Shown here one piece after another: positions 1 to 5,419 of a stretch of DNA of 15,100 nucleotides. Source of the DNA: CAYYRI01 sp964474185 (GTDB taxonomy: Bacteria > Patescibacteriota > Minisyncoccia > Minisyncoccales > RBG-13-42-11). The position numbers and the translations under genes are program-made. Numbering within the stretch: position 1 is the first letter of the stretch; each line of letters begins with the position of its first letter. The DNA lies in assembly GCA_964474185.1 (NCBI GenBank), contig CAYYRI010000011.1, forward strand, positions 1 through 15,100, in the 5' to 3' direction. Under the pieces are notes generated by a model. That model was given only the letters and a program-made list of their open reading frames with translations. It was not told the origin of the DNA and did not search any database.

Positions 1-42
1 TTCGTTTTAACGCCATGCTCTTTTGGTTTTAATATACCTCTA

Positions 43-90
43 GGTCGCTTTGTGGCGACCGGGGCCCGGCTTTGGTGGAAGCTAAGGGCC
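43..90. repeat. Two adjacent hairpins after the substrate-binding protein gene
   Basis: GGTCGC (43-48) pairs with GCGACC (55-60) around a 6-nt loop, and GGCCC (63-67) pairs with GGGCC (86-90). They lie just past the stop of the minus-strand substrate-binding protein gene, where a transcript 3' end is expected, but no T-tract follows on the minus strand, so a classical intrinsic terminator is not supported. The GTCGC/GCGAC core recurs in the palindrome after htpX (13252-13283). The rest of the first 101 bases holds nothing else that I can support. Confidence 0.4.
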
Positions 91-101
91 AATTTTCAAT
101 T

Positions 102-2141
102 CTATTTCCAAGCCCTTCGGGTCTTTATATACCATTCTTCAATTCCTGCAAATCTTTTTGAAGAATCAGTTATGACCTTGGCGTTTATTCCTTTTATTTC
201 TTTAGATACCAGATAGAGATAGTCAGGTCCGTATAAAAATACCGTCGGTGCGTCTTCGATTAAAATATTCTGGAACTTTTCAAGGGCGTTTCCCCTTTCT
301 TTCTCATCCAGGCTCCCGCGGGCTTCTTCTAATAGTTTATCACATTCTTTATTTTCATAGCCAGCCAGGTTCAATCCGGGATCTTTTATCTGGGAGGAAT
401 GCCAGAAGGGGAACAGGTCGGGAACCGCATTCAATACTTCGCCGAAAAGAAACATTTCATAGTCTCTTGTCCGGATTACTTCTTGTCCGAGGGTCAGAAT
501 GTCGACAGCTTTGATTTCAACGTTAATTCCCACTGATTTCCATTGTTCTTTTAAAAGAGAAGCCACATTGACCAGGACGGGTTGATTGACCGTAGTCAGA
601 GTGAAAGAGAGTGGCAATTTTTCTTCCGAAGGGGCGGCGCATAATTCATTTAATTTTTTTTGGGTGCTTTTCAAAACTTCCCCCGTTCCCGATTGCAGTC
701 CCGAAGGCTGCAGAATTTCTTCTTTGTATTTTTCCTGGAATTTGACGACCGCTTCCTTGGTTTTATTGCCGAAATACCCGGTAACCTCGCCCTCCGGGTA
801 AATTTCCGGGTCTTTAGCCAAACATTTTTGAAGTTCTTTGACTTCGGTCCTCTGGCTGCCTAATTTAAGATTGCTTTTAAACTGAAAAGCAGGTTCTTTT
901 TTGACAATTTTTTCCCTGACCCAAGCATCAGTGAAGGGTGAAGAAGAGGATTTATCCTCTTCGCCTATGCCCGTTACGTTTTCGACGAATCCGGCCGCAT
1001 CCAAAAGCTGGCGGGCCGTTGTCTGATTGAATTCGTAAGTTTTCTCGGGTTTTTCAAATCCGTAAATGTCGGGCAAGATGGGAGAATCGACGACCCTTCC
1101 TTGTTTAAATAAAATTTTATCAACGATTTCTTCTTTGTTTGTTCCGTAGTTCAGGGCCTGTCTTACGTTTTTTTCGGCGAGGACCTTGGATTTCTCGGGA
1201 TTAAAAAATACGGCAAAATATCTCGGCAGGGAAAGAAGATACTCTGAAAAATCCTGATTTTTCAAATTCTGCTCTTTTTGAGGCGAGAGAGGCGAAAACC
1301 CATTGATCTGTTTGGAATTAAAAGCGGAAATTTCGTCATCTTCTTTCTCAAAGAAAAAGAAGGTAATTTTGGGGATATTCGGTTTTTTGCCTGCGTAGTT
1401 TTGATTGGCGACCAATTCCAAGGATTTTATGTTTCCCTGATTGTCCTGAGCCAAAGTTTTTAATTTATAGGGCCCCGAGCCGACGGGTTTCAAATTGTAA
1501 ATTGATAACGGAAAATTCTGCGAAGTTATGTCCTGCCAGACGTGGGCGGGCAGGATTTTTAGGGTGCAGTTTTCCAAAAAAACGGCGGACGGATTACTTA
1601 GTTCAAAGCGCACCGACAAATCGGAAATTTTTTCCACTTTCACTCCCAACCAGTTCGCCCTGACGGGGCTTTTCAAAGAAGGATTTTGAATCGTTTTTAT
1701 GGTGAAAACCACGTCGTCGGCATTTAAGGGTTTTTCATCCTGCCAGAGGAGATTTTCTTTCAAGGTGAATTCGTAAATTTTCCCGTCCTCGAGAACCTTA
1801 TATTCTTCCGTCAGGTCGGGAACAATTTTTCCGTTTTCGTCGTATTTCATCAGGCCCGAGTAAATAAGTTCCGTCAGATCCCTGTCAACGTCGGAAGAAG
1901 CGGCATAAACGGGATTGATAAAACGGGGAGACCCGACCACGCCCTCGATATATTCTCCGCCTTCTGAGGGGACGATTTCCGTATTTTTGCAGTAAAAACT
2001 GGAGAAAAGCAGAATTGAACTTAAAAGAACCAGCAATATCAAAGAAAAAAACACCATTTTTTCTTTGGCATTCAGAATTATTAAAAATTGCTGCCACCCC
2101 GTTAGAGTTGTAAGTTTTTTCAAACCATCAGTATATCTCAT
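102..2141 (-). CDS. Membrane-anchored ABC transporter substrate-binding protein (SBP_bac_5 family) with inserted peptidoglycan-binding domain
   Basis: 679 aa. A cytoplasmic N-terminus (1-28) is followed by one hydrophobic segment (about 29-50), then an extracytoplasmic peptide/nickel-type solute-binding fold. Family-like stretches include NPVYAASSDVDRDLTELIYSG (75-95), ADDVVFTIK (141-149), GSGPYKL (221-227), VRQALNYGTNKEEIVDKI (326-343) and the C-terminal part from about 509. The second lobe is interrupted at about 389-508 by a Ser-rich stretch (391-404, encoded by a palindromic repeat) and a PG_binding_1-like module (about 425-500: LKLGSQRTEVKELQ, then GYFGNKTKEAVVKFQ). By family knowledge it captures peptides or similar solutes for an ABC importer; the insert suggests wall tethering (inference). 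No permease or ATPase gene is adjacent. The ATG start is placed before the membrane segment; no Shine-Dalgarno is visible. A 15-bp inverted repeat brackets the start. Confidence 0.88.
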   Translation of the reverse strand: MRYTDGLKKLTTLTGWQQFLIILNAKEKMVFFSLILLVLLSSILLFSSFYCKNTEIVPSEGGEYIEGVVGSPRFINPVYAASSDVDRDLTELIYSGLMKYDENGKIVPDLTEEYKVLEDGKIYEFTLKENLLWQDEKPLNADDVVFTIKTIQNPSLKSPVRANWLGVKVEKISDLSVRFELSNPSAVFLENCTLKILPAHVWQDITSQNFPLSIYNLKPVGSGPYKLKTLAQDNQGNIKSLELVANQNYAGKKPNIPKITFFFFEKEDDEISAFNSKQINGFSPLSPQKEQNLKNQDFSEYLLSLPRYFAVFFNPEKSKVLAEKNVRQALNYGTNKEEIVDKILFKQGRVVDSPILPDIYGFEKPEKTYEFNQTTARQLLDAAGFVENVTGIGEEDKSSSSPFTDAWVREKIVKKEPAFQFKSNLKLGSQRTEVKELQKCLAKDPEIYPEGEVTGYFGNKTKEAVVKFQEKYKEEILQPSGLQSGTGEVLKSTQKKLNELCAAPSEEKLPLSFTLTTVNQPVLVNVASLLKEQWKSVGINVEIKAVDILTLGQEVIRTRDYEMFLFGEVLNAVPDLFPFWHSSQIKDPGLNLAGYENKECDKLLEEARGSLDEKERGNALEKFQNILIEDAPTVFLYGPDYLYLVSKEIKGINAKVITDSSKRFAGIEEWYIKTRRAWK
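931..965. repeat. Palindromic repeat copy A, inside the substrate-binding protein gene
   Basis: Plus strand GAAGGGTGAAGAAGAGGA - ttta - TCCTCTTCGCC. The arms pair as GAAGAGGA with TCCTCTTC. It is nearly identical to the reverse complement of copy B in uvrC (3956-3990). On the coding (minus) strand it reads in frame as GIGEEDKSSSSPFT, residues 391-404, next to the peptidoglycan-binding insert. Confidence 0.75.
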
Positions 2142-2178
2142 AGTTTTTTAAGCTGGATTTCGGACAACTCTAACGGGG
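2097..2178. promoter_or_regulatory. Perfect 15-bp inverted repeat around the start codon of the substrate-binding protein
   Basis: CCCCGTTAGAGTTGT (2097-2111) is the exact reverse complement of ACAACTCTAACGGGG (2164-2178). One arm lies in the mRNA leader and the other in codons 11-15; the ATG (2139-2141) lies in the 52-nt loop. If co-transcribed from secG, the leader could fold onto the early coding region and affect translation. It could also be a target-site trace. The function is not known. Confidence 0.6.
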
Positions 2179-2221
2179 CACGTTGCGATTTAGTGGGCCA
2201 TTTAGAAAAAGGATGGAACAT

Positions 2222-2437
2222 CTAGAGTATGAGATTGAGTAATGCCAGGACGAGGAAAAGCACTCCGCAGACTATCGTAGCCGCAAAAATTTTTTTCTGA
2301 ATGCCTCGTCTTGTGGCATAAAATCCGCCCTCCTGGCCGAAGGCAGATCCTAAGGCAGCTCCTCTTTGCTGCAAAAGAATCAAAACTATCAAAGCTATGG
2401 AAATTACGATTTGAGCCAGAGATAAATATTGTTGCAT
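2222..2437 (-). CDS. secG: Protein-export translocase subunit SecG
   Basis: 71 aa when started at ATG 2437 (MQQYLSLAQIVIS). It has two hydrophobic segments (about 4-22 and 48-70) joined by a loop with the typical SecG pattern LLQQRGAALGSAFGQEGGF, then YATRRGIQKK. SecG is the small non-essential partner of SecYE in the inner membrane and helps SecA-driven export. A TTG nine codons upstream (2464) would extend the frame but reads through the repeat cluster and across an extended -10 box, so I prefer the ATG. It precedes the substrate-binding protein gene by 80 nt on the same strand and follows the holin-like gene; the three may share transcripts. No Shine-Dalgarno is visible. Confidence 0.9.
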   Translation of the reverse strand: MQQYLSLAQIVISIALIVLILLQQRGAALGSAFGQEGGFYATRRGIQKKIFAATIVCGVLFLVLALLNLIL

Positions 2438-2586
2438 ACCCAGTATATCAACTTCCAGAACCAAACGCTTATTCGCAACGCTGATTCTGAATTATTATTT
2501 TATGCCTGTAATACCAACTCTCAGTTAAACTATTCTACTGCGTTTGGTTTGTTTTGCGAATAACTGGAAGTTGTATTACTGGGCAT
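2436..2586. repeat. Compound inverted repeat with shuffled modules between the holin-like gene and secG
   Basis: A ~23-nt unit occurs three times: 2436-2458 and 2502-2527 direct, and 2564-2586 inverted (CTGGAAGTTG shared exactly with the reverse complement of the first). Two 10-mers are also inverted: AACCAAACGC (2459-2468) against GCGTTTGGTT (2540-2549), and TTATTCGCAA (2469-2478) against TTGCGAATAA (2554-2563). The order is 1-2-3 on the left and 2-3-1 on the right, so it is not a simple nested hairpin. It is perhaps a decayed miniature element. It carries the secG -10 box and start codon at its left edge. Confidence 0.65.
2442..2450 (-). promoter_or_regulatory. Extended -10 promoter of secG
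   Basis: The minus strand reads TGATATACT, an extended -10 (TGn plus TATACT), ending 4 nt before ATG 2437. A start site about 7 nt downstream would fall on the ATG itself, giving a leaderless mRNA. No good -35 is seen at 17 bp, as is allowed for extended -10 promoters. It lies inside the left unit of the 2436-2586 repeat cluster. Confidence 0.5.
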
Positions 2587-2626
2587 AAATTTTAATCTTC
2601 TTCGACTATTACTTTTTTTCTCGGCA

Positions 2627-2660
2627 GGCGAAGAGAACGGAGTTCTCTTCTTTACCCTTG
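2627..2660. repeat. Palindromic repeat copy D, at the 3' end of the holin-like gene
   Basis: GGCGAAGAGAACGGAG then TTCTCTTCTTTACCCTTG, in the same orientation as copies B and C but diverged in the centre. It overlaps the minus-strand holin-like gene and supplies its last codon and TAA stop (2652-2654). Confidence 0.6.
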
Positions 2661-3023
2661 TTCCTGTGAATGGGAACTCGGGGCGTAAAGGCCCAGAAAG
2701 TAGCTTACCACGAAGATTATTACCGTGGTCCAGAAGAGAGGCACGATGCCGTGGATTTCCAATTCTCCCGGGAATAAAACATCGGCTACCAGCCAGACGA
2801 TTAATATGTTGATTACCAGACCTATCAATCCGAAAGTCAATATTCTTAAAGGTAAAGTAATTATTTTTAAAATCGGTTTAATGAAGAAATTTATTAAGCC
2901 GAAAATAACGCCCGCCAAAACCAAGGTTTGCCAAGAGCCCGTAAATTCCACTCCCGGAACAAACCTTATTGACAGCCATAATCCCAGGATCCCGGCGATA
3001 ATTTGGAAGATCAGCTTGAACAT
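2652..3023 (-). CDS. Four-helix membrane protein of the phage_holin_4_2 family
   Basis: 123 aa with four hydrophobic segments: about 3-22 (FKLIFQIIAGILGLWLSIRF), 33-57, 60-83 and 95-115. The FVPGVEF turn after helix 1 and INFFIKPILKIITLPLRILTFGL are characteristic of this small-membrane-protein family, common in bacterial chromosomes outside prophages. The name is historical: no endolysin or phage gene is nearby, so a lysis role is not implied and the real function is unknown. The C-terminal tail (APSSHSQEQG) is polar and its end is set by repeat copy D. The gene lies 73 nt downstream of uvrC and upstream of secG on the same strand. No Shine-Dalgarno precedes the ATG at 3023. Confidence 0.82.
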   Translation of the reverse strand: MFKLIFQIIAGILGLWLSIRFVPGVEFTGSWQTLVLAGVIFGLINFFIKPILKIITLPLRILTFGLIGLVINILIVWLVADVLFPGELEIHGIVPLFWTTVIIFVVSYFLGLYAPSSHSQEQG

Positions 3024-3041
3024 CGGGTTTTTTATTAAAAA

Positions 3042-3074
3042 CGAAGATAAAGAAGAAATGAATATTTCTTCGCC
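3042..3074. repeat. Palindromic repeat copy H, between uvrC and the holin-like gene
   Basis: CGAAGATAAAGAAGAAAT then GAATATTTCTTCGCC, matching the orientation of copy A. The arms GAAGAAAT and ATTTCTTC pair. It fills most of the 73-nt gap, so on the minus strand a hairpin forms in the leader of the holin-like gene. Confidence 0.55.
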
Positions 3075-3096
3075 ATTTTTCTATCTTACCAAAATT

Positions 3097-4341
3097 TTAA
3101 TTTGAAAGCAAGATTTTTTTTCGTAATTTTCTGTGATAAGAAATTGCAAACCTGTGGGCTTCATCGCGCAATTGCAAAATTAAATTAAAAATCTCTCTCG
3201 GCATGGTTTTGAGCAGAAGCGGTTCTTTTTTATTTTCAACATAAAGTTTATTTTCTTTTTTCGCCAAGGCCATTACCGGAATGTTTTTTGTTTTTTGTTT
3301 CTTGTTTTTTGTTCTTTTCGCAACGTTCAGCTGTGCGATTCCTCCGTCGATCAGGATTAAATCAGGATACGGCCATTCGGGATGGGCAAAACGCCTTGAT
3401 AAGACTTCTTCCATCATCGCAATATCGTCCGGTTTTCCTTCTATTTTAATCTTAAATTTCCGGTATTGGTTTTTATCGGGTTTCCCCTGCGTGAAAACAA
3501 CCATTGAACCTACGGCCTCCTTGCCCTGAATATTTGAAATATCGTAAGCCTCGATTCTTTTGAATCGCCACTGCGGGGGGAGTTTGGCCCCAGGCAATCC
3601 CGTCGGTTCAAAAACCCTGGAATTTAAAATCACTCTTTCCAACATCACGATTCGATCCCTGGTTTTCGCCGCTTTTTCGTAATCTTGCGAAAGGGAAGAT
3701 TTTTCCATCTCTTTTTCTAAGTTTTTTAATACTTTTCCGCTTTTGCCCCTTAAAACCGAAATCAAATTTCTAATATTGTTTTTGTATTCTGATTCAATTG
3801 GGGCGGGTCCGGGACAAAGTTTTAAACTACACCATAGGCAGCTGCCCTTGGGATGTGATTTTACGGTATAATAAGGGAAAACTTTTCTGAGATAAGTCAG
3901 AGTTCTTTTCAGGGAAGTTCCTTCTACGAAGGGCCCGATATATTCTGCTTTTGAAGGCGAAGAGGATTTTATCCTCTTCTTCACCTTCGCTTTTATTGTA
4001 TGAAAGCTCGGCGGTTGATGAGTTATTAAAACTCTCGGAAAATTTTCCTCAGTAATTGCGACATAGAAATAATTCTTATCATCCTTCCAGACAACGTTGT
4101 ATTTCGGCCGGTATTTTTTAATCAGATTCGCCTCCAGAATTAAGGCTTCGATTTCCGAATCGGTTTTAATAAAGCCGATTTGCTTAGCTAAGCTAAGCAA
4201 ATCTTTATGTTGTTTTACCCTTTCTCTGATATTTGCCGCCTTGCCTATGTACAGAATTTCTTTATCTTTTCTGAAAACATAAACTCCGGCGGTTTTGGGA
4301 AGCAGGTCAATTTTATTTAATTTCAGGTTGGAAAAATTCAT
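3097..4341 (-). CDS. uvrC: Excinuclease ABC subunit C, short form
   Basis: 414 aa, compared with about 600 in typical UvrC. The N-terminal GIY-YIG nuclease (GVYVF 19-23, YIGKA 31-35) makes the 3' incision. A UVR motif for UvrB contact lies at about 208-231 (LEKEMEKSSLSQDYEKAAK). The RNase H-like domain for the 5' incision shows D267 (YDISN), D332 (LIDGG) and H396 (DEAHRF), the DDH triad. The protein ends soon after (LRKKILLSN), so the C-terminal tandem HhH DNA-binding region is absent; nothing in the 73 nt downstream looks like a lost end. It acts with UvrAB in nucleotide excision repair; uvrA lies 1.1 kb away, divergent. Its start overlaps the capA-like 3' end by 29 bp, suggesting coupling. 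Two oddities: a palindromic repeat is read in frame at about 118-130, and a Lys/Gln/Asn-rich stretch (AKRTKNKKQKTKN, 341-353) lies in the RNase H-like domain. Confidence 0.92.
   Translation of the reverse strand: MNFSNLKLNKIDLLPKTAGVYVFRKDKEILYIGKAANIRERVKQHKDLLSLAKQIGFIKTDSEIEALILEANLIKKYRPKYNVVWKDDKNYFYVAITEENFPRVLITHQPPSFHTIKAKVKKRIKSSSPSKAEYIGPFVEGTSLKRTLTYLRKVFPYYTVKSHPKGSCLWCSLKLCPGPAPIESEYKNNIRNLISVLRGKSGKVLKNLEKEMEKSSLSQDYEKAAKTRDRIVMLERVILNSRVFEPTGLPGAKLPPQWRFKRIEAYDISNIQGKEAVGSMVVFTQGKPDKNQYRKFKIKIEGKPDDIAMMEEVLSRRFAHPEWPYPDLILIDGGIAQLNVAKRTKNKKQKTKNIPVMALAKKENKLYVENKKEPLLLKTMPREIFNLILQLRDEAHRFAISYHRKLRKKILLSN
3956..3990. repeat. Palindromic repeat copy B, inside uvrC
   Basis: Plus strand GGCGAAGAGGA - tttta - TCCTCTTCTTCACCTTCGC. 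The arms GAAGAGGA and TCCTCTTC are perfect. On the minus strand it encodes AKVKKRIKSSSPS (uvrC about 118-130), between the GIY-YIG region and the conserved AEYIGPF. It is inserted in the opposite orientation to copy A relative to the reading frame. Confidence 0.75.
4177..4203. repeat. 27-bp perfect palindrome inside uvrC
   Basis: GATTTGCTTAGCT, one central A, then AGCTAAGCAAATC: 13-bp arms with no mismatch. It codes for DLLSLAKQI in uvrC. Its inner 15 bp (4183-4197) recur exactly, inverted, in the capA-like gene at 4854-4868 (CTTAGCTTAGCTAAG). Confidence 0.6.
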
Positions 4342-5269
4342 TAATTTTAATGTTTATTGGAATTATCTCTCTTATTTTGCCATTTTCGATTAAAATTTCA
4401 ACAATTTGTCCTTCCATTGTTTCTTCCGAGAAGGCCTGGTCAAAAATAAAATTGCCCAGGCTGTAAAATATATATTTTCCGTTATAAATCTCGGGTTTTT
4501 GAACAACATGGGGATGGTGGCCGACTGTCAAATCGGCTCCGGCATCGATCGCCGCTTTTGAAAACTCAACCTGAAATTGAGCGGGCGCTTCCGCATATTC
4601 TTCGCCCGAATGCAAAGATACGATTAGAATATCAACTTCGCTTTTCGCTTTTTCAATCTGCGACTTGGCTAAGCCAAGTTGTTCTTCATCTATCCAGGCA
4701 ATGCCGGAGGCATCAGCCGTTGCTTTCCAATAAGGAGAACCCAAATCAGTATAAGCCAAAAATCCGATTTTTGTTCCGTTTATTTCTTTGATAACGGGGG
4801 AGTAAGCTTCTGATTCATTAAAACCGGCACCGACATAATCAATTCCGGAGCGGCTTAGCTTAGCTAAGTTGTCTTCTAGGGCCTGTCTGCCATAATCAAA
4901 GGCATGGTTATTAGCCAATGACAAAACATTAAAACCGGCAAATTTTAATCCTTCAATCGCCCGCGGGTCCGCCCGAAAGGAATAAATGCTGCCCACTTTT
5001 TCGCCCTTGTCGGAAATCGGCCCTTCCAGGTTTCCAAAAACAACATCGGCTTTTTGAAATTTGTCGGCAATCTTTAGGAACGGAAATTCAAAATTTCCTT
5101 CACCGTATTTTTCTATCATATATTCCACCCCTCTATCCAGCATAATATCGCCGGCAAGGATAATCCTGATCGGTTCTGGAGTGGTTTCAACAAATTCAGG
5201 TTTAATCAAAAAGGACGCTCCCGCAAACAAGACTATTCCCGCGGCAATGATTAAGAAAATCCACTTCAT
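4313..5269 (-). CDS. CapA-family metallophosphatase-like protein, membrane-anchored
   Basis: 318 aa. One N-terminal hydrophobic segment (about 3-22) acts as anchor or signal; the rest is an extracytoplasmic CapA/PgsA-type domain. Motifs in order: GDIMLDR (40-46), GNLEGP (79-84), NNHAFDYG (120-127), HSGEEY (220-225) and GHHPHV (250-255), the metal-binding pattern of this metallophosphatase-like family. Relatives are linked to poly-gamma-glutamate capsule synthesis, but no pgsB/pgsC partners are seen, so substrate and role are open; an envelope polymer function is an inference. It is the first gene of the minus-strand cluster and overlaps uvrC by 29 bp. A TATAAT box lies ~60 nt upstream, and a GC-rich 7-bp hairpin lies just 7 nt before the ATG where a ribosome site would be expected. 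Confidence 0.88.
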   Translation of the reverse strand: MKWIFLIIAAGIVLFAGASFLIKPEFVETTPEPIRIILAGDIMLDRGVEYMIEKYGEGNFEFPFLKIADKFQKADVVFGNLEGPISDKGEKVGSIYSFRADPRAIEGLKFAGFNVLSLANNHAFDYGRQALEDNLAKLSRSGIDYVGAGFNESEAYSPVIKEINGTKIGFLAYTDLGSPYWKATADASGIAWIDEEQLGLAKSQIEKAKSEVDILIVSLHSGEEYAEAPAQFQVEFSKAAIDAGADLTVGHHPHVVQKPEIYNGKYIFYSLGNFIFDQAFSEETMEGQIVEILIENGKIREIIPINIKINEFFQPEIK

Positions 5270-5276
5270 ACATCGA

Positions 5277-5293
5277 GCCCCGCCCTGCGGGGC
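5277..5293 (-). promoter_or_regulatory. GC-rich hairpin in the leader of the capA-like gene
   Basis: GCCCCGC (5277-5283), loop CCT, GCGGGGC (5287-5293): a perfect 7-bp stem ending 7 nt before ATG 5269. It occupies the ribosome-binding position and could restrain initiation (inference). Confidence 0.5.
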
Positions 5294-5324
5294 GAAGATA
5301 GAGAAGAAGATGAAGTCCTCTTCG
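5293..5324. repeat. Palindromic repeat copy E, in the capA-uvrA divergent region
   Basis: CGAAGATAGAGAAGAAG then ATGAAGTCCTCTTCG, close to copy H (CGAAGATAAAGAAG at the left end) and in the orientation of copy A. It lies in the presumed 5' leader of the capA-like mRNA, abutting the GC-rich hairpin. Confidence 0.5.
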
Positions 5325-5329
5325 ATTTT

Positions 5330-5358
5330 ATTATAACCCCTCGCCGTCTTCTATCCTA
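5330..5358 (-). promoter_or_regulatory. Putative promoter of the capA-uvrC transcript
   Basis: The minus strand has a perfect TATAAT (5330-5335) with a 17-bp spacer to TAGGAT (5353-5358), a poor -35. A start near 5323 would give a ~50-nt leader made of repeat E and the GC hairpin. It is back to back with the uvrA promoter. Confidence 0.5.
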
Positions 5359-5379
5359 AACCGGGTTTGAGACGAACTC

Positions 5380-5408
5380 TTGTCATATCTTGACATTTGG
5401 AGTAAAAT
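5380..5408 (+). promoter_or_regulatory. Promoter of uvrA
   Basis: TTGTCA (5380-5385), 17-bp spacer, TAAAAT (5403-5408). The expected start is near 5415, only ~5 nt before ATG 5420, so the mRNA would be nearly leaderless. A second TTGACA (5390-5395) has no -10 at proper spacing. No LexA-type box is seen. Confidence 0.6.
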
Positions 5409-5419
5409 ACACTACTTGC

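Noticed and set aside
1..16. Minus-strand ATG (14-16) followed by MALKR with TATATT upstream, a possible start of a further gene
   Set aside because: Only five codons are inside the window and no -35 or ribosome site is visible, so it cannot be supported.
2438..2464. TTG start of secG giving nine extra residues
   Set aside because: The extra codons come from the repeat cluster and cover the extended -10 box; the ATG at 2437 gives a standard SecG.
2652..3023. Prophage lysis module suggested by the holin-like gene
   Set aside because: No endolysin, structural or integrase genes are nearby; this family is common in bacterial chromosomes.
2725..3105. 126-codon open frame antisense to the holin-like gene
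   Set aside because: The opposite strand gives a clean four-helix family protein; the antisense product is basic low-complexity without a recognisable domain.
5390..5419. Upstream TTG start of uvrA adding ten residues
   Set aside because: The TTG is part of TTGACA in the promoter region and the likely transcript starts after it; UvrA homologs begin near the ATG at 5420.
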